DNA of 64,000 nucleotides from Rhizobium sp. 16-449-1b (GCF_017741935.1 NZ_JAGHMH010000007.1:372001-436000); one strand, 5' to 3'; positions 19,045 through 27,179 are shown, counted from the stretch's first letter. Numbers and translations: made by a program. Notes: generated by a model not told the origin, from the letters alone.

Positions 19045-19823
19045 ACGCCGCCGACCAACCCGTGACCGAAGCGGACCTCCACGCCTACACCGATGGCCTG
19101 CTCGCCGATGCCGACCGCCCGCGCATCGAAGCATGGCTGCGCGACAATCCCGAGGATGCCGCAAGAATAGCCGAATGGCAGGCCCAGAACGCCGGCATCA
19201 AGGCAATGTTCTCAGCCTACGAAAAAAGCAGGCCCGGCGACACCGACATGATCGGCAAGCCGCCTGCGCTCTCGCCCTGGTCGAAGCGCCTCGCCGCCGT
19301 CGCGGCAACATTCGCCGTCTTCGCCGCCGGCACGCTTGCCGGCCACTACGGCCCGGCTCTCTTCGAGCGTCCCCAACTGCAACTGACGGCCCAGGAGACC
19401 TTCCCGAAGGAAGCCCAAAACGCCTTCCTCATCTACGCCAGCGAAGTCCGCCACCCAGTCGAGGTGTTCGCCAACGAGGAAGCCCACCTCGCCACCTGGC
19501 TCGGCAAGCGCCTGGCTATATCGAACCTCAAGGTCCCCGATCTCACTAGCCTGAACTACCACCTCGTCGGCGGCCGCCTGCTGCCTGTCGATGGCAAGCC
19601 GGGCGCGATGTTCATGTACGAAAACCAGACCGGCGAACGCCTCACCGTCCTCGTCGGCCGCAACGCGGCGAACAAGACAACCAGCTTCCGCTTCGCCTCA
19701 TCGGACAACATCGAGACCTTCTACTGGATCGACGGCGAACTCGGCTACGCCGTCACCGGCGAGATCTCACGCGAGGAACTGAGGAAGGTCGCCGAAGAGT
19801 GCTACCGCCAGTTTCCGTCGTGA
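19041..19823 (+). CDS. Transmembrane anti-sigma factor
   Basis: A 260-residue membrane protein whose ATG overlaps the sigma factor stop. The N-terminal cytoplasmic part (1-75) has the anti-sigma zinc-finger-like fold start EADLHAYTDGLLADADRPRIEAWLRDNPEDAARIAEW but without the His-Cys-Cys zinc ligands. One membrane helix lies at about 83-103. The periplasmic part (105-260) with YASEVRHPVEVFA and LNYHLVGGRLLP matches RsiW/FecR-like alphaproteobacterial anti-sigma factors. It should hold the ECF factor inactive until an envelope or redox signal. Confidence 0.88.
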   Translation: MNAADQPVTEADLHAYTDGLLADADRPRIEAWLRDNPEDAARIAEWQAQNAGIKAMFSAYEKSRPGDTDMIGKPPALSPWSKRLAAVAATFAVFAAGTLAGHYGPALFERPQLQLTAQETFPKEAQNAFLIYASEVRHPVEVFANEEAHLATWLGKRLAISNLKVPDLTSLNYHLVGGRLLPVDGKPGAMFMYENQTGERLTVLVGRNAANKTTSFRFASSDNIETFYWIDGELGYAVTGEISREELRKVAEECYRQFPS

Positions 19824-19850
19824 GGTCACCGCCAGGAGACGATCATACCA

Positions 19851-20240
19851 CTAACGCTGCGGATCATTGGCAAGCTCAATAGGCTTCCCATGCGGCGTCG
19901 CCTCCGCGGCCCGCTGCCAGCTCTGCTGCAGGCCCATGATCGTCTCGGCATCGGCCACCCCGCGATCGACGAGGATCGAAGACAGCGCCGCCACCCAGCA
20001 GTCGAAATAATCGCTTCCATCCTCCGCACGGCCGGGCTTGTGCAGCTCACCGGACAAAGCCTCCGCCCAGTCGGTCCAAGCAAACACCCCGCGCTCATGC
20101 AGATGCACCGTCATCGCAAACGCCTCCGCCGCCCAAGGCTCCGGAAACACAGGCTCGCCATCTTGTGAGCGTGGCAGCTGTGGTGACTGGGCAAGCGGCG
20201 AGCGCGTATCACACTGGCTCAAGATAGCTCTCCCAGGCAT
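19851..20240 (-). CDS. Nitrile hydratase accessory (activator) protein
   Basis: A 129-residue protein, last gene of a three-gene operon after the beta and alpha subunits. The core PVFPEPWAAEAFAMTVHLHERGVFAWTDWAEALSGEL is the family pattern. Such proteins resemble the N-terminal half of the beta subunit and help insert cobalt by swapping the alpha subunit. The frame overlaps the beta gene by 32 bp, so an internal start is possible, although the ATG used gives the full conserved domain. Confidence 0.85.
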   Translation of the reverse strand: MPGRAILSQCDTRSPLAQSPQLPRSQDGEPVFPEPWAAEAFAMTVHLHERGVFAWTDWAEALSGELHKPGRAEDGSDYFDCWVAALSSILVDRGVADAETIMGLQQSWQRAAEATPHGKPIELANDPQR

Positions 20241-20868
20241 CGATCGACACCGTCAGCGACGGATCAGCCCCCTCGCCCCAGATCTCGCCACCATCGAACA
20301 CGACGGTATAGACCCATTGCGGGTTCTCGCCCTTTCCATGAGCGTTATCGTCAGGAAACACGAAGGAGCCCTGAACCGCCTCGATAACGCCGACCTTGGC
20401 GCGGGCGTAGCGCGGCAGCCGAGTATGCGTCGTCGGGTTGAAATTCCTCGTCTTCACACGGTCGCCGACAGCAAACCGCGCCGGCTGATCGAGCGGACGA
20501 TCGCAGGGGCCGCCCTTGGCGAGAACACCTGAAACCATGTCGGCCTTCAGCACCCGCTTCGGAGCAGCGCCGTCGAACTGCCTGTGGCCGCTTTCGATCT
20601 CGTCGGCGTTGGTAAAGCTGTGGCGCTCCAGAAGCACTTCCAGCGCCCGCGTCCAGATCTCGTAATAGCTGGCCGAGAGATAGCTGGCCGGCGGAATGCT
20701 TTCGCGCGCGTGTCGGCTCTCGTCGATGTTCCAGGCGCCGAAGGCGCCGCAGGAGAGCGTCAGCCCCAGCGCCCGCTTTTCCCACTCCGCATGGAAATAG
20801 GGCTCGTCCTTCTCGGGCGCGATGGCGCCGAAGCCCATTTGTCCACCGAGATCGTGCGGCCCGTTCAT
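20209..20868 (-). CDS. nthB: Nitrile hydratase subunit beta
   Basis: A 219-residue subunit of the alpha2beta2 enzyme that hydrates nitriles to amides. It begins [19 protein letters not shown] as nearly all beta subunits do, and contains [14 protein letters not shown] and the C-terminal SH3-like barrel with [29 protein letters not shown] and [18 protein letters not shown]. The ATG overlaps the alpha subunit stop (ATGA), showing coupled translation. No amidase gene is visible in the neighbourhood to use the product. Confidence 0.95.
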   Translation of the reverse strand: MNGPHDLGGQMGFGAIAPEKDEPYFHAEWEKRALGLTLSCGAFGAWNIDESRHARESIPPASYLSASYYEIWTRALEVLLERHSFTNADEIESGHRQFDGAAPKRVLKADMVSGVLAKGGPCDRPLDQPARFAVGDRVKTRNFNPTTHTRLPRYARAKVGVIEAVQGSFVFPDDNAHGKGENPQWVYTVVFDGGEIWGEGADPSLTVSIDAWESYLEPV

Positions 20869-21569
20869 GACGCCGCTCCCGGCGCTGCGGCAAGACCGGC
20901 GCCGATCATCGCGTCACGGCTAACGAGATCGGCCAGCTGCTCCTCGCTCAAGTCCTCTGTGCCCGCGGGCCGCTGCGGGATGACGAGATAGCGCAGTTCC
21001 GCCGTCGAATCCCAGACGCGGATCTTCTGCTCTTCAGGCAGGCTCACGCCGAATTCGCTGAGCACCCCGCGCGGATCGATCACCGCCCGCGAACGATAGG
21101 CCGGCGCCTTGTACCATGTGGGCGGCAGCCCCAGCACCGACCACGGATAGCAGGAGCACAGCGTGCAGACGACGAGATTGTGCGTCTCCTCGGTGTTGAA
21201 CACCGCGCGCATGTGCTCACCCTGTCGCCCGGTGTAGCCGAGGCTGGCGATCGCAGCCGTCGCGTCGCGCTTCAGCCATTCGGCGAAATCGGGATCGCTC
21301 CACGCCTTGGCGACCACGCGCGCGCCGTTCCTGGGCCCGACCTTGGTCTGGTAGGTATCGACGATCGCGTCGATCGCCGCGGGATCGATCAGCCCCTTCT
21401 CCGTCAGCACGGTCTCCAGCGCCTTCACGCGGGCCTGCATGTCGGAATAATGGTTGTCGTGGTGATGATCATGATGGTGATCGTGGTCGTCGTGTTCGTG
21501 GTCATCGTGCAAGAGACTATCCTCCGCCAGTGTCCCGATATCCTTAGGCACTCGCGAAGCGGACGCCAA
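20865..21569 (-). CDS. nthA: Nitrile hydratase subunit alpha, cobalt type, His-rich N-terminus
   Basis: A 234-residue catalytic subunit. The metal site is V-C135-T-L-C138-S-C140; Thr rather than Ser in the second position marks the cobalt form, and the cysteines are normally oxidised after translation. [23 protein letters not shown] and [21 protein letters not shown] are standard. Residues 21-40 are unusual: 11 His among 20 residues, with Asp and Glu making up most of the rest. This tail may bind or buffer Co2+. The gene heads the operon alpha-beta-accessory; the gap to the upstream lysE-like gene is 21 bp, so that gene may be co-transcribed. Confidence 0.95.
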   Translation of the reverse strand: MASASRVPKDIGTLAEDSLLHDDHEHDDHDHHHDHHHDNHYSDMQARVKALETVLTEKGLIDPAAIDAIVDTYQTKVGPRNGARVVAKAWSDPDFAEWLKRDATAAIASLGYTGRQGEHMRAVFNTEETHNLVVCTLCSCYPWSVLGLPPTWYKAPAYRSRAVIDPRGVLSEFGVSLPEEQKIRVWDSTAELRYLVIPQRPAGTEDLSEEQLADLVSRDAMIGAGLAAAPGAAS

Positions 21570-21590
21570 GCCCCGACCGACACGATCGGC

Positions 21591-22184
21591 CTATTTCAGC
21601 ATCGGCCACAGACTGAGCACCAGAAGCACCGCCATGGTGATATTGAACCACTTCAGCCGCACAGGATCGGACAGCCAGTCGCGCAGCGCCGAACCGAAGC
21701 CCGCCCAGGTGGAAACACTCGGGACGTTGACGGCGGCAAAGGCCAGCCCAACGATCATGACGCTGACGAAGTAGATATCCTGGATCGTATAGGTCGCCAT
21801 CGCCGTCACCGCCATGACCCAGGCCTTCGGATTGACCCACTGAAACGCCGCCGCCGACAGGAAGGACATCGGCTTCACAGCGCCCTTCCCCTCACTCAGC
21901 GACCGCGACGTCGCGATCTTCCAGGCGATCCACACCAGATAGGCGCCACCCGCAAACTTCAGCGCCGTATAGACCGCCGGCACCGTATGCAGCACCGCGC
22001 CAAGCCCGAACCCGACGCCGATCAGCAGCGAGAAGAACCCGGCGCCAATGCCGATCATGTGCGGGATCGTCCGACGGAAACCGAAATTCACGCCCGAGGT
22101 GAACAGCATCATGTTGTTCGGGCCCGGCGTGATCGATGTGGTGAAGGCAAAGAGAAGCAGTGCCAGAAACGTATCCAGCGGCAT
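21591..22184 (-). CDS. LysE/RhtB family amino-acid exporter
   Basis: A 197-residue inner-membrane protein with about six helices. The family signature FAFTTSITPGPNNMMLFTSG (12-31) is clear, as are GAYLVWIAWKI and FQWVNPKAWVMAV. Such proteins export amino acids or derivatives. A perfect 10-bp inverted repeat lies about 45 bp upstream and is shared in form with the site at 1.7 kb before an aminotransferase. It is 21 bp upstream of the nitrile hydratase alpha gene on the same strand. Substrate is unknown. Confidence 0.9.
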   Translation of the reverse strand: MPLDTFLALLLFAFTTSITPGPNNMMLFTSGVNFGFRRTIPHMIGIGAGFFSLLIGVGFGLGAVLHTVPAVYTALKFAGGAYLVWIAWKIATSRSLSEGKGAVKPMSFLSAAAFQWVNPKAWVMAVTAMATYTIQDIYFVSVMIVGLAFAAVNVPSVSTWAGFGSALRDWLSDPVRLKWFNITMAVLLVLSLWPMLK

Positions 22185-22228
22185 GGGGTAACCTCCGTGG
22201 CCCGCAATCGTCGTCGCGAGCCTTGTTA

Positions 22229-22255
22229 ATTTAGGTCAGCATAATTGACCTAAAT
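22229..22255. promoter_or_regulatory. Perfect palindrome ATTTAGGTCA-N7-TGACCTAAAT
   Basis: Ten-base arms with no mismatch around a GCATAAT spacer, 45-71 bp before the LysE-like start. The core TAGGTCAG-N5-TTGACCTA recurs at 1698-1718. Symmetry and position point to a dimeric regulator; an Lrp/AsnC-type amino-acid sensor would fit, by inference. Confidence 0.65.
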
Positions 22256-22294
22256 CGGAGTTTCCATCTGCCTATTGTCATGGTGACAGGATTG

Positions 22295-22654
22295 TCAGCC
22301 GTAAGTACCGGCCGCTTCGAGGTCGAGCAGCCTGCCGACGTAGCTTCTGACCAGCGTGACGAAATTTGCGGGCGTCGGCTCGATGAAGCGCAAGAGCCTT
22401 GCAGCCTTGTCGATCGACCGAATCTGGTCTGCCAACACCATCCCCCGCGTTTTCAACCCATCTGGCAATGCGATCTTGGTCATCCATGGCTGCATGTTGC
22501 TCGTGATCGGACAGACGATCACCCGGCGCGACCGCAAGTTCATCATATCGACCGACAGGATGATGACAGGTCGAATTCCAGCTTGTTCGCTGCCAAGGAT
22601 TGGATCGAGATTGGCCATATAGAGAGCGCCGGCGAAAGGCGATGCATCACTCAT
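22295..22654 (-). CDS. Type II toxin, MazF/PemK family
   Basis: A 119-residue putative endoribonuclease. Family landmarks are GALYMANLDPILGSEQAGIR PVIILSVD (residues 9-36), VIVCPITSN (46-54) and GMVLADQIRSIDKAARL (72-88). It would cleave mRNA when not bound by the antitoxin. The start overlaps the antitoxin stop by 8 bp; a second ATG one codon earlier is equally possible. The pair lies between the lysE-like gene and a divergent aldo/keto reductase. Confidence 0.88.
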   Translation of the reverse strand: MSDASPFAGALYMANLDPILGSEQAGIRPVIILSVDMMNLRSRRVIVCPITSNMQPWMTKIALPDGLKTRGMVLADQIRSIDKAARLLRFIEPTPANFVTLVRSYVGRLLDLEAAGTYG

Positions 22655-22916
22655 CATCGTAGAAGCGCTCGGAACCGACATCACGCCCCCAATCCACGGT
22701 TTCCGGCTCGTTCTCCCACCCCAGCCTGTCCATCTCCGCCACCAATTCCGCAAGTGAAGGCGCCAGCTGCTGCTTCGGCTTTTCCAGCGTCGCCTTGCCG
22801 TCGCGAACGTCGAGGTTGACGACATCGCCGGCGCGCAGATGCAGTTCGTCCGTCACCGCCTTGGGCAGGCGGATCGCGATGCTGTTACCCCACTTGGAAA
22901 TCGTCACCTTGGTCAT
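22647..22916 (-). CDS. Antitoxin, AbrB/MazE family
   Basis: An 89-residue protein that starts with the swapped-hairpin DNA-binding domain [26 protein letters not shown] (2-27) and [15 protein letters not shown]; the C-terminal acidic part is the toxin-binding tail ([20 protein letters not shown]). It should neutralise the MazF-like toxin encoded 8 bp overlapping downstream, and repress the shared promoter. Only 65 bp separate it from the divergent aldo/keto reductase gene. Confidence 0.9.
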   Translation of the reverse strand: MTKVTISKWGNSIAIRLPKAVTDELHLRAGDVVNLDVRDGKATLEKPKQQLAPSLAELVAEMDRLGWENEPETVDWGRDVGSERFYDDE

Positions 22917-22981
22917 ATCTAGCCCTTGATATCCAATGTATATCACTTGCCGGAGACACCGACAACACGACGAGGCCCACC

Positions 22982-23830
22982 ATGCAAAACGACCCGATCC
23001 CAACGCTGACCATGCGCGATGGCACAGAAGTGCCGGTGCTTGGCCAGGGCACCTGGAACATGGGCGAAAAGGCCTCCGAGGCCAAGCGCGAGATCGAAAG
23101 CCTGCGCGCCGGCCTCGACCTCGGCATGACGCTGATCGACACCGCCGAGATGTATGCGGAGGGCGGGGCCGAGAAGATCGTCGGCGAAGCGATCCGTGGT
23201 CGCCGCGACGAGGTCTATCTGGTCAGCAAGGTCTATCCCTGGAATGCCAGCCACAAGGGCACGATCGAGGCTTGCGAAAACAGCCTGTCGCGCATGGGCA
23301 CCGACCGCATCGATCTCTACCTCCTGCACTGGCGCGGGAACCATCCGCTGGCCGACACCGTCGAGGCTTTCGAGACGCTGAAGGCTCAAGGCAAGATCGG
23401 CCAATGGGGCGTTTCCAACTTCGACACCGACGATATGGAAGAACTGCTCAACGTTCCCGCAGGCAGCAATGTCGCCGCCAACCAGGTGCTCTACAATCTC
23501 GGCCGCCGCGGCATCGAGTTCGATCTCCTGCCCTGGTGCCAGGAGCGCAACATTCCCGTCATGGCCTACTCGCCGATCGAACAGGGCCGCATCATCCACC
23601 ACCCCGAGATCATCCGCATCGCCAAGGCCAACCAGGCGACCCCCGCGCAGCTGGCGCTCGCCTTCCTCTTGGAGCGCGACGGCGTCATCGCCATCCCCAA
23701 GACGTCGAATGCAGCCCGCGTCGTAGAAAACCGCGACGCCGTCTCGCTCGACCTCAGCGACGAAGACCTCGCCGCCCTCGACGCCACCTTCCCACCACCA
23801 TCCAGAAAAAAGCCGCTGGAGATGCTCTGA
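22982..23830 (+). CDS. Aldo/keto reductase
   Basis: A 282-residue NADPH-dependent reductase with the complete catalytic tetrad: D53 and Y58 ([14 protein letters not shown]), K83 (LVSKVYP) and H116 (LLHWRG). [12 protein letters not shown] at 18-29 and the NADPH-binding [15 protein letters not shown] near 235 are typical of the 2,5-diketo-gluconate-reductase/YdjG-like branch. It would reduce aldehydes or ketoacids. It is divergent from the MazEF-like pair, and its stop codon lies inside the loop of its own terminator hairpin. Confidence 0.9.
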   Translation: MQNDPIPTLTMRDGTEVPVLGQGTWNMGEKASEAKREIESLRAGLDLGMTLIDTAEMYAEGGAEKIVGEAIRGRRDEVYLVSKVYPWNASHKGTIEACENSLSRMGTDRIDLYLLHWRGNHPLADTVEAFETLKAQGKIGQWGVSNFDTDDMEELLNVPAGSNVAANQVLYNLGRRGIEFDLLPWCQERNIPVMAYSPIEQGRIIHHPEIIRIAKANQATPAQLALAFLLERDGVIAIPKTSNAARVVENRDAVSLDLSDEDLAALDATFPPPSRKKPLEML

Positions 23831-23844
23831 CCTCCAGCGGCTTC
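23811..23844 (+). terminator. Terminator hairpin enclosing the aldo/keto reductase stop
   Basis: AGCCGCTGGAG (23811-23821) pairs perfectly with CTCCAGCGGCT (23832-23842). The TGA stop (23828-23830) lies in the ten-base loop, so the last codons form the left arm. Only TT follows, so termination may be partial; the stem also faces the convergent ilvN gene. Confidence 0.65.
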
Positions 23845-23871
23845 CTGTTCAACGGACTTTGGTGTCGGGAC

Positions 23872-24444
23872 TTACATGCCCTGCGGACCACGGTTCATCG
23901 CCGCGATCCCTGTGCGGCACACTTCAATCAGGCCGAGCGGCTTCACGATCGCCACGAACTGGTCGATCTTCGAGGACTTGCCGGTCAGTTCGAGGATGAA
24001 GTGCTCGACGGTCGCATCGACGACTTTCGCATGGAAGGCATCGGCCAGGCGCAGCGTCTCGGCGCGCGTCTCGCCATCGCCGGCCACCTTGATCAGCGCA
24101 ACTTCACGCTCGATCGGCCGCTCTTGGCCCAGCTCGCGGGCGCGAACCGTCAGATCGACAACGCGATGCACGGGAATGATGCGCTCGAGCTGCGCCTTGA
24201 TCTGCTCCAGCACCTGCGGTGTGCCACGCGTCACGATGGTGATACGCGACAGATGCGCCTGGTGCTCGGTCTCCGACACCGTCAGGCTCTCGATGTTGTA
24301 GCCACGGCCGGAAAACAGGCCGATGACGCGGGCAAGAACGCCCGGCTCGTTATCGACGAGAACCGAAAGCGTGTGGTTCTCGATGGCCGCCGTTTCCGGC
24401 GAAATAAAGTAGGCGGAGCCCGTCGGCTGTAGGTGTGCGTTCAT
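23872..24444 (-). CDS. ilvN: Acetolactate synthase regulatory (small) subunit
   Basis: A 190-residue regulatory subunit (IlvH/IlvN). The ACT domain is at about 25-95: TLSVLVDNEPGVLARVIGLFSGRGYNIESLTVS, where valine binds for feedback inhibition, and the C-terminal ACT-like part has VVDATVEHFILELTGKSSKID and GLIEVCRTGIAAMNRG. It works with the large subunit encoded at 25.2-27.0 kb on the same strand. A VapBC toxin-antitoxin pair separates the two subunits, which is unusual since they are often adjacent. Confidence 0.95.
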   Translation of the reverse strand: MNAHLQPTGSAYFISPETAAIENHTLSVLVDNEPGVLARVIGLFSGRGYNIESLTVSETEHQAHLSRITIVTRGTPQVLEQIKAQLERIIPVHRVVDLTVRARELGQERPIEREVALIKVAGDGETRAETLRLADAFHAKVVDATVEHFILELTGKSSKIDQFVAIVKPLGLIEVCRTGIAAMNRGPQGM

Positions 24445-24470
24445 GTCTTGGTCCGTTTCCTCAGATTATG

Positions 24471-24872
24471 TCAGGACGCCAGCTCGACGCTGACGGAATT
24501 CATGTGTTTTTGAGCAAGCTTGACGAGCCCCTTGTCGAAGGTGAGAAAGGTCTCGTCGGCAGCGGTGAGGCTGACGTGCAGGGCGTCGGCGAAATCCATG
24601 CCGGCTGCATGAGCGCGAACCGCAACCGCCACGGACGTGTGCTGCTCAAACTCGAAAGCGCTAATCTCGAGAGCCGCGGAAAGAAGCTGATTGATTGTCT
24701 GACGCGAGATTTTCATGATCCCGCGCATCACCCATTCACCTTCAAGCAGAACGGTCGGCGTTACCACCAGCGTCGCCGATGACAGCAAGGCTTCCGCGAT
24801 GCGGCCGTGCTCTGATGCTTCTTTCACCAGTGCACGCACGAAGACGTTGGTATCAACGACTATTCTTCTCAT
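24471..24872 (-). CDS. VapC-like PIN-domain toxin
   Basis: A 133-residue PIN-domain ribonuclease. The acidic metal-binding residues are D7 (IVVDTNVFVRAL), E44 (TVLLEGEW), D96 (MDFADALHV) and D113 (FLTFDKGL). It overlaps its antitoxin gene by 20 bp. It would cleave specific RNAs unless held by the VapB-like partner. The pair sits between ilvI and ilvN, and ends 26 bp before ilvN, so ilvN transcripts from the ilvI promoter would pass through it. Confidence 0.9.
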   Translation of the reverse strand: MRRIVVDTNVFVRALVKEASEHGRIAEALLSSATLVVTPTVLLEGEWVMRGIMKISRQTINQLLSAALEISAFEFEQHTSVAVAVRAHAAGMDFADALHVSLTAADETFLTFDKGLVKLAQKHMNSVSVELAS

Positions 24873-25143
24873 CCCAGCGCCGCTTGGCCTCCTCCAGAAC
24901 CGCTTGCTCGATCATCTCGTCTGTGATCGGCGGCCCGTCGTATTTGGGCCGCATCGCCAGAAACTCCTCGATCGTGAGCGTCTTCTTGGCAGGTACTTCC
25001 TGCTCCGCCTCCACCGGCTGCAACACGACCCCGCGCCCGCCATCGACGATCTCGAGCTCGGCGCCCGGCTTCCAGCCATGCGCATCACGAACCGCCTGCG
25101 GCAGTGGCACGCTCCCGTTCTCCGAAATCCTCACTCTGGCCAT
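24853..25143 (-). CDS. VapB-like antitoxin (AbrB/SpoVT domain)
   Basis: A 96-residue protein starting with an AbrB-type DNA-binding domain (VRISENGSVPLPQAVRDAHG at 4-23, then GAELEIVDGGRGVVLQPV). The C-terminal acidic, helical tail (IEEFLAMRPKYDGPPITDEM and following) should fill the active site of the VapC-like toxin. The gene starts 55 bp after the acetolactate synthase large subunit stop and overlaps the toxin by 20 bp. It presumably represses a promoter in that gap. Confidence 0.88.
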   Translation of the reverse strand: MARVRISENGSVPLPQAVRDAHGWKPGAELEIVDGGRGVVLQPVEAEQEVPAKKTLTIEEFLAMRPKYDGPPITDEMIEQAVLEEAKRRWDEKNSR

Positions 25144-25198
25144 GGCACCTGCTCCTCAGGAAGGGACGCGATCAATCTAGCGCGTCCCCTCGCTTCGA

Positions 25199-26992
25199 TC
25201 AAACCAGCGCGCGGCCCTTGGCGTCGATGGCATTGGCGACGGCCTCGTCGGTGGCTTCATCCGGCAACAGCATCTCGTTGTGTGCCTTGCCCGATGGGAT
25301 CATCGGGAAGCAATTGGCGAGATTGGCGACGCGGCAATCGAAGATCACGGGCTTCTTGACATCGATCATCTCCTGGATGGTCGCGTCGAGATCAGCAGGC
25401 TTTTCGCAGCGCAGGCCGACGGCGCCATAAGCTTCCGCCAGCTTGACGAAATCAGGCATCGCCTCGGTGTAGGAGTTCGACAGGCGGTTGCCGTGCAGCA
25501 GCTGCTGCCACTGGCGCACCATGCCCATGTACTGGTTGTTCATGATGAAGATCTTGATCGGCGCTTCATACTGGATCGCCGCCGACATTTCCTGGATGCA
25601 CATCTGGATCGAAGCATCGCCGGCGATGTCGATGACGAGGCTCTCGGGATGCGCGATCTGCACGCCGAGTGCGGCCGGCAAGCCGTAGCCCATGGTGCCG
25701 AGACCACCCGATGTCATCCAACGGTTTGGCTTCTCGAAGCCGTAGAACTGCGCCGCCCACATCTGGTGCTGACCGACTTCGGTCGTGATGAAGGTGTCGC
25801 GATCCTTGGTCAGCGCATAGAGGCGCTCCAGCGCGTATTGCGGCATGATCACGTCGTTGCTGTGCGTGTAGGCAAAGGAGTTGCGCGCGCGCCAGCGGGT
25901 GATGTCCGACCACCAATCGGCGATCTGGCTTTTCTCCGGCTTCTTCGGCAGGGCACGCCACAGGCGGACCATGTCTTCCAGGATATTGCCGACGTCGCCA
26001 CGGATCGGAACATCGACGCGAACGTTCTTGTTGATCGAGGACGGATCGATGTCGATGTGGATCTTCTTCGAGTTCGGCGAGAACGCATTCAGGCGGCCGG
26101 TGATGCGGTCGTCGAAACGGGCGCCGATGCAGACCATGACGTCGCAATCATGCATCGCCATGTTCGCCTCGTAGGAGCCGTGCATGCCCAGCATCTTCAG
26201 CCAGTTCTTGCCGGATGCCGGATAGGCGCCGAGACCCATCAGCGTCGAGGTGATCGGGAAATCGGTGAGCTCGACCAGCTCGCGCAGCAGCTTGGAAGCC
26301 TCAGGACCTGAGTTGATGACGCCGCCGCCGGAATAGATGATCGGACGACGCGCCTTCGACATCAGCTCGATCGCAGCCTGGATCTGGTTCAGATCGCCCT
26401 GAACCTTCGGCTGGTAGCTCTTCTGGATCGCGTGCGCTGCCGGCGGCGTGTAGGTGCCGGTGGCGAACTGAACATCCTTCGGAATATCGACCAGAACAGG
26501 ACCCGGACGGCCCGACTGCGCGATGCGGAAGGCCTCATGGATGATCGCCGCCAGATCGTTGACGTCCTTGACCAGCCAGTTGTGCTTGGTGCAGGGGCGC
26601 GTGATGCCGACCGTATCGGCTTCCTGGAAGGCGTCGGAGCCGATCAGCGAGGTCGGAACCTGGCCGGAGAGGCAGACGAGCGGGATCGAATCCATCAGCG
26701 CGTCCTGCAGCGGCGTAACCGCGTTCGTGGCGCCGGGACCTGACGTGACGAGCATGACGCCGACCTTGCCGGTGGAGCGGGCATAGCCTTCGGCCGCGTG
26801 GCCGGCGCCCTGCTCGTGGCGAACGAGGATGTGCTTGATGTCGTCCTGCTGGAAGATCTCGTCATAGATCGGAAGCACGGCGCCGCCGGGATAGCCGAAC
26901 AGGTGTTCGACACCATTGTCCTTGAGCGCGCGGATAACGATTTCCGCGCCTGTCATCCGATTTTCGTCCGTCTGCTTGTCCGTGCCCGTCAT
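25199..26992 (-). CDS. ilvI: Acetolactate synthase large (catalytic) subunit
   Basis: A 597-residue thiamine-diphosphate enzyme that makes acetolactate from pyruvate, and acetohydroxybutyrate from pyruvate and 2-oxobutyrate, the first common step of branched-chain synthesis. The catalytic Glu is E60 (LVRHEQGAGHAAEGYAR); the N-terminal FGYPGGAVLPIYDEIF, the FAD-binding middle domain and the C-terminal ThDP-Mg motif IAGDASIQMCIQEMSAA to FIMNNQYMGMVRQWQ are all present. It is preceded by a leader peptide and attenuator. The partner subunit gene ilvN is 750 bp downstream, beyond a VapBC pair. The symbol ilvB would be equally acceptable. Confidence 0.96.
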   Translation of the reverse strand: MTGTDKQTDENRMTGAEIVIRALKDNGVEHLFGYPGGAVLPIYDEIFQQDDIKHILVRHEQGAGHAAEGYARSTGKVGVMLVTSGPGATNAVTPLQDALMDSIPLVCLSGQVPTSLIGSDAFQEADTVGITRPCTKHNWLVKDVNDLAAIIHEAFRIAQSGRPGPVLVDIPKDVQFATGTYTPPAAHAIQKSYQPKVQGDLNQIQAAIELMSKARRPIIYSGGGVINSGPEASKLLRELVELTDFPITSTLMGLGAYPASGKNWLKMLGMHGSYEANMAMHDCDVMVCIGARFDDRITGRLNAFSPNSKKIHIDIDPSSINKNVRVDVPIRGDVGNILEDMVRLWRALPKKPEKSQIADWWSDITRWRARNSFAYTHSNDVIMPQYALERLYALTKDRDTFITTEVGQHQMWAAQFYGFEKPNRWMTSGGLGTMGYGLPAALGVQIAHPESLVIDIAGDASIQMCIQEMSAAIQYEAPIKIFIMNNQYMGMVRQWQQLLHGNRLSNSYTEAMPDFVKLAEAYGAVGLRCEKPADLDATIQEMIDVKKPVIFDCRVANLANCFPMIPSGKAHNEMLLPDEATDEAVANAIDAKGRALV

Positions 26993-27056
26993 GTTTTTGT
27001 TCCATTTTGACTGCTGGGATTTGAAGGTCTTGGCGGCGAGCCTGAATTTCAGGCAT

Positions 27057-27080
27057 AAAAAAAGGCCCCTTGGGGAGCCT
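27057..27080 (-). terminator. Attenuator terminator in the ilvI leader
   Basis: On the minus strand AGGCTCCCC-AA-GGGGCCT pairs with a two-base bulge and is followed by seven T (27063-27057). It lies 35 nt after the leader-peptide stop and 65 nt before the ilvI start, the classical position of an attenuator. Confidence 0.85.
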
Positions 27081-27088
27081 GTTATCTA

Positions 27089-27136
27089 GCGCATGGGTGG
27101 CTATCGCCGGATGGTTACACCATCCTGCCCATGCGC
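27089..27136 (-). promoter_or_regulatory. Large leader hairpin containing the end of the leader peptide
   Basis: GCGCATGGG (27089-27097) and CCCATGCGC (27128-27136) pair perfectly, and inside them GGATGG and CCATCC (27109-27114, 27120-27125) form a second stem whose loop carries the leader stop codon. Ribosome position on the leader would decide whether this structure forms, and so whether the terminator downstream does. The alternative antiterminator pairing was not worked out. Confidence 0.7.
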
Positions 27137-27171
27137 TGTCCCACCACAATAAGAATTGCTGCTATCTTCAT
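27115..27171 (-). CDS. ilvL: ilvI leader peptide MKIAAILIVVGQRMGRMV
   Basis: An 18-codon frame with ATG at 27171 and TAA at 27115. Seven of its residues 3-10 (IAAILIVV) are Ile, Leu, Val or Ala, with three Ile, one Leu and two Val codons in eight positions, as expected for a peptide that senses branched-chain aminoacyl-tRNA. No ribosome-binding site precedes it, and a promoter with -35 TTGACG and -10 TATCAC places the predicted transcription start at or within two bases of the ATG, so it may be translated without a leader, as trpL is in Sinorhizobium. It lies inside a hairpin and ahead of a terminator. Confidence 0.8.
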   Translation of the reverse strand: MKIAAILIVVGQRMGRMV

Positions 27172-27179
27172 GGCCGGAA

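Noticed and set aside
26862..27149. A 95-codon frame starting MWWDSAWAGW upstream of ilvI, Trp-rich at first sight like a trp-type leader
   Set aside because: It runs through the attenuator terminator and into ilvI in another frame; the frame starting at 27171 has the branched-chain codons expected for this gene and ends before the terminator.
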